Part shown: piece by piece, positions 37,230 through 49,976 of the stretch
Layout of the letters: each line of letters opens with the position of its first letter
Numbering within the stretch: position 1 is the first letter of the stretch
Assembly (NCBI GenBank): GCA_018907035.1
Contig: JACCIC010000037.1
Location: 2,530,501 to 2,594,500, forward strand
Reading direction: 5' to 3'
Source: Sycobia sp. Sy_11
Lineage: Eukaryota; Arthropoda; Insecta; Hymenoptera; Epichrysomallidae
Length of the DNA: 64,000 nucleotides
The notes under the pieces: model-generated
Databases searched by the model: none
The model's input: the letters and a program-made list of their open reading frames with translations, nothing else
What the model was told of the DNA's origin: nothing
Made by a program: the position numbers and the translations under genes

Positions 37230-38590
37230 ATTCCAGTCGATCGAGAATACCGGTACTCGCGAAAGGTTATACTATGGATTCATCGCGCGATTAGTGTAGT
37301 TACACTTTCGCGCGTAACAATTTTATTAATATATTTTTCGAACAATGCAGATATAATTAATTCGTAAGATATACGCGTACATGTGCACTAATCAATTACC
37401 AGCGAACGAACAATTCTGACCGAGAGAGTTTTGTAAAAAAGTTCCCCAAAAATTGCGTTAACTCGAACTTCGAATAAATGAGAATAAGGTACTTTACGCT
37501 TATCAGTTGAGCCAACTATTCGGACCGAGCGTGTACATTAATGTACAATTACACGACGTATAAATATCCAAAAAAAAAAAAAACGATTTCGGACGCGTCA
37601 GCATCTGGGGTGTTGAATTATCATTTTCGCCGTCACGTAAGCAGATCTATGAACATAGAAACCAAAAGTCGCAAGCATAAATACGTTTGACAATACCGTA
37701 GTTTTCAGTTATGACATTTCCGCCACTGCTGTGCACATAAAATGGCTATGGTAGTTTATTGTACCGGATCTCTGCTCCGAAATGAAAGGAACTCGTTTTC
37801 ACTGTATTTATAAATTGCATTCTGGTTTTTTTTATAAGCAATTGCACTCGAGCGTTTCTATTTTCAAATATAATTTAAACTGTAAATCTAAACGTTCGAT
37901 CCGCCGGTTTTCTAATCCTCACTATTATTAATTTCTTTTTAATCGTTACTCTCATCTTGTAGTGTTGAATTCACGTCCTTTTTAACTATTCGAGCCATCA
38001 ATATGCTGGGATTCATCATGTTATTGCAAACTTCGTTCTTTTTATCTCATGGGTTATATATTTTTTATTTATTTATCTTATATATTGAATTGTCAAAGAC
38101 TATTTCTGACCGTATCTCCTAAGCGAAATAATTCCTAACCGTTTATATATATATACGTAAATGCGGGAAACGGGAAACTTACGCTCGTTGCCGATTGTCG
38201 ACTTATCTTTCTGATTTTGCAACACATACTCGCATTACTTCCCGCTCCTTTACGATCCTTGCGACAGCTTAGACGTCCGAATCGCGTGTCGCAACGCCGT
38301 GTATACACGCACACTCATCGACTACCAAATCCATCCCCCCTCTGGCGACTGATTGAGCTCGACTTTCATGACTCGCACAACGATTATGTATACAATACAT
38401 TTTCAACATTTTCAAGCACGTTATTTCGGAGCGTGCTGTTTTGCCGTTTTATAAACAGCAGTGACTGCAGACATGTATATCATATACGCTGGATAAAAAG
38501 AGATCCAAAATATAGGATTAATATATAATGACGTGCACCAGCGGAACGATCTGTTACAGATCTATGCTATTAGCCTGCTGGATTTATTCG
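37230..38590. other. AT-rich unique sequence, no gene seen
   Basis: Contains an A13-type run near 37570. No protein-like frame was recognised. Confidence 0.5.

Positions 38591-38596
<6 letters not shown>

Positions 38597-38651
<55 letters not shown>
38597..38651. repeat. (AT)n microsatellite, about 27 copies
   Basis: A perfect alternating tract. Confidence 0.95.
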
Positions 38652-38658
<7 letters not shown>

Positions 38659-39051
38659 GCAGACCCTAAGCTGTTCACATAGATCCTCACAGATTGAGAG
38701 AGAGAAAGAGAGAAGAGATCAATGTTCCACAATAGACAACTGTATAATCTCCACTTGACAAATTCCAAGCCTAAGAATAGATCCAATCGAGTATAATGAC
38801 TTTGGGTTTGATTTCGCCAGTTAAAGCGAAAATTGAGAAAGAATATTTACAAATCTAAACAAATCGCTCATACTCTCACGTGTAGCGGTCATCGTGTATT
38901 ACATACATATGTAAAGTACTAAAATTTGGAAGAATTGCCTCTTGAGAGTGTATTTATATAATTAAATTGAGAATTACGAGGGGAATTTTGGATTTTGTTA
39001 GCCAGATTGATGTTACCGAGAAAATTATTTTAAGACTGCTGTCGGATCTTT

Positions 39052-39053
<2 letters not shown>

Positions 39054-39108
<55 letters not shown>
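39054..39108. repeat. (AT)n microsatellite, about 27 copies
   Basis: A perfect alternating tract. Confidence 0.95.
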
Positions 39109-39112
<4 letters not shown>

Positions 39113-39741
39113 CTGCAGAGTTGGTAATGTTTTAATTGCCGCAACTGCGGTTTTGACAATTTTTGTCTATAAAAATTTATGTGTCCGCGCGCGCAAACCG
39201 TATTCTCTTTGCTGCAAATATATTCCCTTATGCAATACCGGATAGTCTGTGTGTGTGTGTGTATTTGATCACCATCAGGCTTCGAGGGCACCGTCGTTCT
39301 CAATGATCTCTATTTTAAATTCAATTAACCTGGCTGGCGTATTAGAGATCAGGTGCTTGATATATACGTACAGGATATGTATAAAGAACAAGAAAAACGA
39401 AGAGACACTTTTTGATTACTTATACACATATACATATACATAGATACGGGCTTCTCGGACGGCTTTTTTTAGAAAGAGATCGTCTCAGTGTCGCTATAGG
39501 ACTCGTCGTCTGATTAATTCAAAGCCAGTGCGTGGATTCGAGTATTTATTCTTTTCTTTTACGTATAAAACGAAGGAACGCCCAGTTTTCTGAATCATGC
39601 ATTCGCCCCTCCTCCCATCTCGTCAGACCTCTTGCTTTATTGTCGCTCCATCTCTTTCTCTCTCCCCATCCCGTCTCTTTCGGTTCGTGCGAAGCGTGTT
39701 ATATAGAAATAGGAAAATTCCACGAGTTAGCGCGCTTATAT

Positions 39742-39745
<4 letters not shown>

Positions 39746-39803
<58 letters not shown>
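39746..39803. repeat. (AT)n microsatellite, about 29 copies
   Basis: A perfect alternating tract. Confidence 0.95.
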
Positions 39804-39807
<4 letters not shown>

Positions 39808-39889
39808 AGCTAACCCTCTCACGGTTCAATGACCAACCGAACAATCCGCGACGTGTTTTCGTTTATATATTTCGTCTCAGTTTTATTTC

Positions 39890-41270
39890 GGAATGAGAAT
39901 CCCGCCGACGAGAGACTGGCCGTGGCCGCCGTGCGTCGCGGTGGGGCCCCGGGACTTTGCCGCCGAGCGCTGAACTAAACACAGCGCGCGAGAAAAATAG
40001 ACAGTGGAGAACGTTGTGAAAGTGGATGTCGGTCGCGTTGCCGCGGGTTCTCGAGCCTTCACAAAATTACGGCTGCGGGGGAACCTTAAAGTTTATTCCC
40101 AATGCTTTTACTTTATATGCGTATACACGGCCGCCGCGGCGAATTTACATTAGCCGTGGTAATTCGGCTTTTGCTAGATTGGAAATCTCGTTTTACTTTT
40201 CGCGCCGTTTCACGCCCGCCGCGTCCCTCTTCGACAAGTGGACACAGCCATGCGGTTCTATGGTAGATAGAGAGACGTCGAAAGGCCGTTTTAGCGGAAC
40301 AAAAATTTCAAGGGGATTTTTGTTTGTATAGCGTATATTTTTACGCGGTTATGCTTACTTTTTCGCTGTATGAAAAACTACAAGCCTCGTCCTACTATAG
40401 TTTTATAAATAGCAGATTATCGATGATTGTTTAGAGAGTTAATCTTGAAATTCTCTTTTATATCTAGCCCGACGAGCAAGTACTTATAAATAATTGTAAG
40501 CAAAATGTTATCCCCCTCCCCTCCCAGGAGAGCGCAGAACTCGATTTCGGCCCATTCCCTTTTCCGAGAGTATATAAGATCGATCGACTCCTCTCGATCA
40601 CAAAGGAAATCTCACTTCCGCAGTGACTAATAATCATTAAATATATATATATATATATATACATATATACATATATATAACTTCGACGATCCGAGTTCAA
40701 CGCCTGCAGCAAGCACGACGGTACCGACTGGCAGCTCGCGCGAACTGAACGTGGCACGGCATTTTTGTCTCAGCGCGAAACCGGGGATAAGTACATACTT
40801 GTTTGCAGAGAGCCGCGTTTCGGAAGAAGATTATATATGTATAAAATCAAAAAAAAAACAAAAACAAAAACAAAGAAGAAGAAAAAATAATGAAAAATCA
40901 ACAGAAAGAAAAATATCAGCTGAAACGAAACCGACAGTCGTCCGCCAGCCGTATCGACGTCGATTAATATCGCGCCGTGCCGGCGAAAGCACGCGGCGGC
41001 GCTGCGGCGTGGGCGGTCATCTGTTGAGCCGCCATTAATTTTTAACGCCATTTGGTTTTGTATACGACCGCCGCCCTCGGGTTAAGGAAGGAGGGATGGG
41101 GGAGGAGGAGGCTAGGAAGAGACGGAAATAAAGGGTGACGGGAAGGGGGATGGGAGACTTTTACAGCATCGCTTTTTACGAGGGGTTTTTTATCGAGTGC
41201 CGCCAGGGACACTTGCGAATGCGGACGCGGGCACGTAAGGGAGACGGAGACGTTTATACGCAAGGAAGCT
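39890..41270. other. Alternating CpG-rich and purine-rich unique sequence
   Basis: CpG-rich at 39895-40260 and 40930-41040. A-rich with CAAAAA units at about 40848-40900, and G/A-rich (GGAGG, GGGGA) at about 41085-41155. An imperfect AT tract lies at 40639-40680. No gene was recognised; stop-poor frames are compositional. Confidence 0.4.
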
Positions 41271-41279
41271 CCACCCCTT

Positions 41280-42970
41280 CCCCTGTTAATTTACATCCGG
41301 AGACCGTGAAAAATTCACGGGGATCATTTATATGTAGTGTAATTTTCCAATGTCCTGCAAGGAAGCGTTTCCCGGTCGTCGTATGTCCGCGCACGTGGAG
41401 CAAATGTTTGTTTTGCACCGTGATCACCCTAACGAAATGCGATATTGAAGTGTCTTTGTATCAAAATAGTATATATATATTTTTTTCAATTTTCTATTTT
41501 CAAAATCTTATTTAAATCTTATTTAAAATGCCTAAAATAGTACGTCTAAAGTAATTACATAGTATAAAACTATAAAACTTACGCGACGAAATAAAAAATT
41601 AATTAAAGGATCGGTTCTGCAACTCACCTGAAACACAAAGAAAAACAAATGTCAATTAAATAATTGCGTCAATAATATAATAAGTAAACTATATTTAAAA
41701 TAATATTTCTTAATTCTTTACTTTTTAACTTTTTAAACATCTAGAAGATATATCAATGCGAAGCTTGTCGTAGGTATAACATTTGTTACCATGACGAGGG
41801 ATAAAAGTATAATTATAAGGTGAATTAAGTAATAAAATCTCTAAAATTAAATAAATGTCAAATTATAAAAAAGCAACAAATTTCCATTGGGCGCATTTAG
41901 AAAATGAAATATATAAACCAAATCAGACGTTCTTTTAAAAAGAGTATATTAATCAGATAAAGCTATAAAAGACAACGTTAATAAACACATTTGTTGACAT
42001 TTGAATGCCAATACGCAGCCCAGAATTTGCCCGGAGCGAATATATCGGCGTGCCACGCAGAATATAGAATCTTATAGTATTCTATAGGATCTACAATATC
42101 GTCGCGAGATCTTAAATTCCAAGCACGAAGCGAAGAAGATCGCGACTTCTCGGCTGCGCCACCCGCCGTACGATACACGCTGTGAGTAAACGCGGTAAAA
42201 TCTCGCCGATACACCGGCGGAAATCACAATTAAGCGCGCCGACGATATACGTATGTTCCTGGGCAAAAAGCAATTGAGAGAAGTCGTCAGGCCATCGAGG
42301 GTATTCGTTGCAATGATACCCATACGCGCGTACCAGCTGGTGTATACGAAACGCGAGTACAGAATTGAGTATACCAGAGACAATGAAGCACACGGCGGCG
42401 CGGTGCGAGAAAGGCGGGGCGAGATTTCTCGCGGCGCGCGCCGTCGGCATTGCAGAGGCAAAAAAATTAAGTGCATATATGCATGAGAGCGCGGAAAAAA
42501 TTTGGCGCTATCCCCATATACGCGTGTATGTGTATGAAAGATAGCCGCGAACATCGGCAAAGTACTGTTCCATTGCGTTCGAGCCATTTTTCTCACTTTC
42601 TATATTGTTGTACAGGAAATTTTTTCACCTTAATTCGCTCTGGAATATCCGAATACCGGTGAAACCGCGGCGCACTCGCGTGCAGAGCGCGTCGTTACCG
42701 ATGGCTTCGCCGTGACGCAAGCGTTCAATTCTATCTTTGTGGATAAAAGTAAACATACACGCAGCTACTCGGAGCGAAATATAACATTAATTTTTAGCAT
42801 TCTTCATTCTGATTTAAAAATACACCGTTACTATCCAAAAAAGTTCAGTTATTGTTTTAAGATAATAATAGTGTATTTTGCAGTAGAATTGACCATTTAT
42901 AGCACTTTTTACTATAGAAAATAATTTCGAGTTTGTGTCAAAAGTTACACAAAAATAATAAATATTTTCC
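41280..42970. other. Unique sequence, no supported gene
   Basis: AT-rich to about 42000, then CpG-rich at 42080-42480, where two minus-strand frames (42072-42596, 42112-42450) overlap. Overlapping open frames in GC-rich DNA without a recognisable domain do not support a gene call. Confidence 0.4.
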
Positions 42971-42976
42971 ATTTCT

Positions 42977-42977
<1 letters not shown>

Positions 42978-43028
<51 letters not shown>

Positions 43029-43041
43029 CATCTCTCATATG

Positions 43042-43072
<31 letters not shown>

Positions 43073-43084
43073 TGTGTGCGTGTG

Positions 43085-43116
<32 letters not shown>

Positions 43117-43120
43117 TATG
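42978..43120. repeat. Compound (CT)n / (GT)n / (GTGC)n microsatellite
   Basis: About 22 CT units (42978-43021), a short spacer, about 22 GT units with one GG interruption (43039-43082), then a GTGC/CGTG tetranucleotide array to about 43117. Three motif classes lie end to end. Confidence 0.94.
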
Positions 43121-43255
43121 TACAATAGATGTGTATATTGAATTCAATCAACGAGTAGATGAATAGCTCGCTGCTTATGTTCTTAGAATTAGACGCTGTT
43201 CAGCACGCGCGCGCATGCGTAGCTGGAGAACAGCGGTCAGAAATAAGGAACGCGC

Positions 43256-43292
43256 CGTACTGATAACGTCGATCGACGTCAGTGAGAGTACG
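43256..43292. repeat. Short palindrome centred on ACGTCGATCGACGT
   Basis: A perfect 14-bp palindrome (43266-43279) is flanked by matching CGTACT and AGTACG ends (43256-43261 and 43287-43292), giving a small imperfect hairpin in CpG-rich sequence. It could be a protein-binding dyad or chance. Confidence 0.7.
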
Positions 43293-43299
43293 GCTACTC

Positions 43300-46200
43300 G
43301 CTAGATCGACGGACGGGATAAAAGGTTAAATATCGGCCGTACCGATTGTTCTTACGATGTGTCGTCCGTCCTATTTTTTTCCTGCGCCGAGATTTATATC
43401 TCCGTCCGCGCTTCGAACAAGGAGAAACCCACGCGCGATAATATATAGAGCATAAATGTCTCCCGGGGAAGATAAAAGTGAAGGGAGATCTTTGAGTTCC
43501 GGAAGAATAGGATCCGTTAATTGAAATCGATCATTGGTCACTGAAAGGAGCTCACGATCTTCGATGCTCCAAATGCTTCCTGTACTTTCCAAATTTTATT
43601 CCTAATTACGTCCACTCGTCCATGTCGGTCAAATAAACACTTTTACATTGCGCAATTTTAATTCTATCAAATGATTTAATTAGAAATAACGCACTAAACT
43701 CAATTATACAATTAGTAAAATATACGCTTATGATAATTTCATCGATTAAAAACGAGAGCTATTAATTTGCGTTTTTTCCAAACGTTTAAATGCAGGATAT
43801 TTCTTATTTATCCTGCAGAGGCATTTGAAAAGTAACGTTAATTAATGTTCAAGGAGAAGTATCGATCATATCTTGACTTTCCTTTGTCTATCGTAGTTCA
43901 TTAGATTGCTTTTCTTACATAATTGTTACTGTTCATCGTAATCGATTTGCAAAGCTAGAAGCGTGCAGGCAAATAAAATGTATAATATATTCGTCGATTG
44001 TAATCAAATCATCTATCTGTACATTAAAAAGTATTTCGATATATTATAAGGCCTCGCTACTTCGATGGTATTTCAGAGTATTAGTAGGTTATGTATTTAT
44101 ACGCTGAAACATTTATTACCTGAAATAAAAATTATGCCGATTGTCAAAGTACACTATTAAAATTTAACTATATTGAGATAATAAAAAATAAAAGAAATTA
44201 TTTCTCGGACAAATTACAAAGTTGAATTCTTGCGAGAATTGGAAATAAACCATATTCATAGTCTCTACCGTCTACTTTTATTTAATAACAAAAAGCGACG
44301 TGCCTATTTGACTAAATGTCCTTAAGCATTTAAGTGCCTATTCCTCGATGTAGTTTGCTGCGCGTTGTAATTCTGTAAGTACTTCAGTTTAAGGGCCAAA
44401 GACCATCGAACATTCATCAAGTACAAACAGACGTCTGACGTGCGCCACCAAGTTGCGTGTTTTAACTTCTTAAGCTGAAACTCTTTCGGTAGTAAACATT
44501 GCAACGTTAAAGAAATACGTCGAGAAATAGATAGTCGCACGATCTTGAAGAGTTCGTAGAATCTGAGCGAAACATTGCATCGCTTCTTATCAATAAAGCA
44601 AAACAGACGGCAAAGATCGTCGATATCGAATATTTCGAATTAAAAATAAAAAACAGCACTCGACTATAGCATCTCACGTATACAGATTTTTTTATCTGAA
44701 GTTTTGTCATGTCAATCTATTGGTTGGATTTTATTAATTATCGAAGACACTTATAATACATCGATGTAATCACTGTTTCAAACGGGTCAGACGCCCGCTT
44801 CTACCTACGACCCCCACTAGACGTTTCAATTTCATAAACTATGGCACATGCAGAAAATAACGTTGATCAAAACGTACCAGACGATCAATCATATCTCACT
44901 GATGTAAAACGTTTTATATTTTTTTATTAGAATCGAATTTTCATATTTTATTATTATCATTAATTTTTATCATTTATCATTTTCTTCATTTTTCGTTATT
45001 TTAACTCTTCGGCATTTGTAAAAAATGATATATACAGCAAACGGGATTAAAGCTATAAAATCCCAAATATTTCGTATACGTTTGCATTTTACATGGGATC
45101 TTTTACCAGGAACTTCTATAAATTATATTTCATCTTTTCTCAGTTCATAATCGATATCTCATGCCGAGGTATGAAAACCGATCCCATAAAAAAGTGAAAA
45201 AAACACCTTTCCTCCGTTTAAAAATGACCAAATTTCGTCGCGTATTCGAATATATATACTGTAGCGTCATCGTGTCCTCGCTTTTTCTATATATATATAT
45301 ATATATATATACGAACGCGCATACTCGCCCCGCGAGATTTACACAGATAATTGTGCAAAGTGTTCCCGCGCACCTATATACAATACAAGAATGAACGGCG
45401 TCGCGGGCACGCATACTTATACTGCTTATACAAACAGAGGACCTTATTGTTTCGTCGCTTCGCGTATTTTATGAAGCCGGACGCCTTACCAGGCGGGCGA
45501 GAGAGCTCCCGTCGAAGAAAGGGACTCTCATCGTGCCACTGGCTGGAAACTAAAGATCGGCTTTTGTGTGTGAGAGTTGGTTGCTGACGTGTATATACAT
45601 TCGGTTGTAGGTGTGCATATATATATATATATATTCACATTGCGGTCAGGTTCAGCAGCTTGATGTCTTGCTCGACTCCCATTCTCTTCTCGTTTCTTCT
45701 CTCGACTGGTCGGAGGTTTTCTGGTCGACGGCTGCTCGTTCGTAATATATTTATTGCCATTTTTTCGCGCCCACAGTTTTCTCGAGGGCGGGGAAGCATA
45801 CCATATAAATATTATATATTGCTTCATTGCCGAAAGTATATTCTGCCATATTATTGCATGTAAAGAAGAAACACGTCTTTTACGCACGCTCGTAAGCTAA
45901 TTTTATTGCGAACACTTTTTGACGTTTCCACTCTATCCCCCTCCCTCTTTCTCTTTCTCTCTCCTTTTACAGATAAGCCAGCGATCGTTAAAGATCCTTG
46001 AGCAGAAAATTATTGCGTCGTTATTATTTTAATGCTATTTTTCAAATTTGCCCATTAGCTCGCAATGAGAGTTAATTTGCTAATTATTCGTATAAAGTTT
46101 ATGAATAATTTTCAATTCCCGCTTCAGTACCTTTTAATTGGTATAACATTTTTTTATTACGTGTTAATAAGCTCTCGTAAATTACTTTACAAACAGCGCG

Positions 46201-47164
46201 TTACTGATAATGCAATCGCGCAATCTCGAATTAAAAAAGTTTTTTTCTTCAAATTTAGCTTATTTATAAATAGAAAATAATGCATTTTATAAATTTACAC
46301 TATAAATTTGACTAATATAAAATTACGGCGCTGATTCAACCAGAGCGATACTAGTATTTTAAAATTAGAATTAGGATCGAATGAGTCAGTAAACTAGAAG
46401 TACTAATCCCATTATAGTTATGTTTAATCCATCGAAATGTTCACGATGTAGAAAAATGTATTTTCTGTTATTTTACAATTGTTACGTAATAATTTTCCAA
46501 TTTTTGCTAAACTATTCGAGAAGAGAAAATTATCTTATTTTAATATTTATTTAATACAGAATAGGTCTGTGTCTAAAAATACAATGCCGCATTCATAAAT
46601 CGATATATCATTTCCTCTTAAGATATACGTTATGTTCCGTAAAATTCTGAAGCTGAAGAGAGAAGGACACATTTATATTTCTCAATTTTTTGGCTCAGCA
46701 ACGACTTTTCAGGAGACGTTCGAACCTTAAATAACGTATTTTGTTAGTTTCGACGTCGCTAGTAGGAAGAGACCCTTTATGTTTTGTATAAGTATGCACA
46801 TATATCTGTATATTTCAACAATGCCTACAGTAATGTCGCTTCCCCAGATTTTCTAACCACCGCGTTCATGCAATAGACGGATATATAGTTATTTAGAAGC
46901 CAGAATATTCGAATACACACACGCGCATAATTATGACCCCCCACACACACACAGACACACAATACATATAGCCATATACGGCCCGGTTAAACAGACACTA
47001 GGACAAGTGGTGAGAGACCGAATTAATGAATGGCCGAAACGTATTATAATCATCGCCAGCTCGATCGCCCATTCTCATTCATCTCGTTTTTGGGATCAGC
47101 TCGCTTACCCGTCCGTGCATATAACGGGCATGAGAACCGTTTCTCTTCTATACATATATATACT

Positions 47165-47197
<33 letters not shown>

Positions 47198-47310
47198 ATA
47201 TACATATTTACCGGGCCTTTGATATATTCATACTAGATAATATTAAACCGATCGCTCAACCTGTAAAACCTCTGAATGAAATGTGTGGCTAAATCGAGAT
47301 AGAGAAAGAG
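43300..47310. other. Mostly AT-rich unique sequence, no supported gene
   Basis: Holds a small hairpin (TGCAGGATA at 43791-43799 with TATCCTGCA at 43809-43817), two short AT tracts (about 45290-45311 and 45616-45634) and another at 47163-47190. Short minus-strand frames at 43371-43592 and 44322-44710 have unremarkable composition and no recognisable domain. Confidence 0.45.
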
Positions 47311-47314
47311 ACAG

Positions 47315-47318
<4 letters not shown>

Positions 47319-47361
<43 letters not shown>

Positions 47362-47443
47362 GAACGAGAGAGGGGAAAGTCAGAGAAAGGAAGAGATAGA
47401 AGAATAAATTTAAGAATCTCTCCCTCTCTCTCTCTCTCTCTCT
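47319..47443. repeat. Facing (GA)n and (CT)n microsatellites
   Basis: GA tracts at about 47319-47363 (with one GGG interruption) are followed about 60 bp later by a CT tract (about 47420-47443). They are complementary in opposite orientation and could pair in a transcript or form a stem. Confidence 0.88.
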
Positions 47444-47833
47444 CTTAATGGATCCAATAGAGAAGTGTTAAAACAAAGGTTGCTTATTTATATCAAAGGT
47501 ATTATAATCGACCAAGAGAGATTGATCTGAGAGAAATAGTCGCCTTTTCAATAAAATCATATTAAAGTTTCGAAGGTACTTCATGTCGATCTGTGTCTCA
47601 CCAGTTATTATAAATAATGAATGCGGTTGGTTACACGCTCCGTCCATGCGTGTGCGTGCGCGTACGCTTGCGAGCGCATTGGTAATCAATTTTTTCTCAA
47701 AGTTCTTCCCGACAGAAATTAGAAGATATAAGTCATAGGTCTTCGCGTCTTCGAACGTCGCATCAGATCTAAATCCTAAATGTATTCGTTCGTCGCTGAA
47801 TGTGTTTAAGAAGCATTATCAAGATCCAATAGA

Positions 47834-47853
47834 CATATATATATATATATATA

Positions 47854-47886
<33 letters not shown>
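47834..47886. repeat. (AT)n microsatellite, interrupted
   Basis: Two AT tracts split by AATACATAT, with a GTATATATATGG tail to about 47899. Confidence 0.9.
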
Positions 47887-47897
<11 letters not shown>

Positions 47898-48043
47898 GGT
47901 GTATTATAAGTATAATGTCATAGTTCGCGTTGGAATTATAAAATTATATTCAAGAAGCGTGGCTCGCCTCTCACTTCAAGTTTTAATATTATTCCACTCT
48001 TAATTTTATATATTTTAGATACGAGACTGTGTGCATATCCATG

Positions 48044-48048
<5 letters not shown>

Positions 48049-48095
<47 letters not shown>
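48049..48095. repeat. (AT)n microsatellite, about 23 copies
   Basis: A perfect alternating tract. Confidence 0.94.
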
Positions 48096-48099
<4 letters not shown>

Positions 48100-48900
48100 T
48101 GAGGAAAAGTATATAAGAAACTCTGGAAAATATAATGCCCCGTCACGGTTATTGAAATGTCTATACGCTTGCTATAGCTAATAGACAATGTGATTGGTAT
48201 TGTATATATCTCAAATTAAACTTTCTTTTTCTTTTTAATTATTAAGTGTCTACGTAGAACTTCGAAGAAGTCAAGAAGACAAGCCCGAGATGAACGAACG
48301 TCAATGGGAGCTGCAGGATTCCTACTTATTACGGTGAAAATATCATCTTGACACTTATCGCATGCATAGAAACTGCAATCAAAAAATTCTATTCATGAAA
48401 GTTAGAAGGAATAACCCCTTTGCTAGCAAGAAAGAAATTAATTCTCCCTACAAACTGTAACAGAAATAACAAATTCATTGAGGTGTCAAAGTGAATTCAA
48501 GAAAACAAGCAGATAATTTGTTCATTAGTACTTGTAAATAATAATACATTGATAGCAAGAATAAAAGCACCGAAAGTAGCTGATAAATCATCTTACTACA
48601 ATACGTCCTTACAGTCAAAATAACCCTCAAAATGAAGTATATACGCGAGGCGCGAACGAATCGCTTCCAAAACTCGCCGAACAGCGCTCGCTAATATACG
48701 CGTTAATACGTATAAACGAGCGCGACCTGTTACATACACCCAGGACGGCCACAACGCTTCCCGGCAACGCCGGCGACTCTTTAGTTGACGACGCTCGATT
48801 CGCGGTATAACTGTATGATCTATAGACATGGACTAATCGACTTTTATTTCCTTTCGGGCGATCTCATAAAAAATTCATATTTCTCTAACGCGATCGAAAC
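48100..48900. other. Unique sequence, no gene seen
   Basis: AT-rich to about 48620, then moderately CpG-rich to 48800. Nothing was recognised. Confidence 0.45.
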
Positions 48901-48907
48901 CTATACG

Positions 48908-48960
<53 letters not shown>
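48908..48960. repeat. (AT)n microsatellite, about 26 copies
   Basis: A perfect alternating tract. Confidence 0.95.
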
Positions 48961-48961
<1 letters not shown>

Positions 48962-49152
48962 TGGTTTCTTAATGAGACGGGCCGTGCCGCCCATTACGAT
49001 TTTTGGAGTTCTTGTGATATATATTTACATAAATCTCCCTATCTCCGTGAGAAAGGACGGGGAGCAACGTACGCGCGGCGCGTGGACTATTTGTCAATTT
49101 TTTCTTCCGTCTTTCGGCGCTCAATGTCTATAATAATGAAATTAAAGTTGCT

Positions 49153-49154
<2 letters not shown>

Positions 49155-49199
<45 letters not shown>
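49155..49199. repeat. (AT)n microsatellite, about 22 copies
   Basis: A perfect alternating tract, about 195 bp from the preceding one. Confidence 0.94.
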
Positions 49200-49201
<2 letters not shown>

Positions 49202-49204
49202 ACT

Positions 49205-49928
49205 GTAACGTACATCATTCTGTAAAAGAATCGATCTTGTAGGATTTCAAAAGTTTTGAGTAATTCGAATTAAGAAGATTTAATTATATAACACAGGTTT
49301 ACCATAAACTATGAATTTCTTGTACTTTCAAAAAAATTATTCACGAGTACTGCGATTCGTCACAGTTCTAAACTTACCAATTCCAAGTCCAAGACTTTCA
49401 ATGCCTTTCAGTTCGAACACCAACAATTAGAAACCGGTAAGACGCCAAGATTGCCTGTATCGATTCTTGTCTGAATTATTTTCTGCAAATATTAAATTTC
49501 GATATTTTATGGATGAAAATTCCGAATGGATTTGAAAACAGCCTATCAAAAGATCAAAATAGAGGCTATTGGTTAATCAGCAAGAAGATTTTGTTTTGTT
49601 TTTTTTTTTGGTGGCTATTCGATGCGTAATTATTATATAGTCGCGTCAAAGACGTTGTTAAAGCCCTTATTGCAAAAACAATCCGAACGAGGCAGACCGA
49701 TTTGCGACTCAAGTTGACGAATGGTGAAAATCGTTTAACGTCCTGCGTATAGGTAGATCGTACACGCGTCGACGTTGCGTCATTCGTCTGACGGTCAGGC
49801 ATCTATATATAGATGACTCCAGAAATTACGACCACTCCAATCGACCTAATAAAAAAGCAATAATCCGATAATTCAATATTGGACTGGGGCGATAAACGGG
49901 CAATGGGACGCTGCGCATATACATATAC

Positions 49929-49976
<48 letters not shown>

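Noticed and set aside
40848..40900. A-rich tract as a retroposon poly-A tail
   Set aside because: CAAAAA-type interruptions, no recognisable element upstream and no target duplication found.
42072..42596. 174-codon minus-strand open frame overlapping a 112-codon frame
   Set aside because: Two frames are open at once in GC-rich sequence and the longer begins at a GTG; no domain or splice context was recognised.
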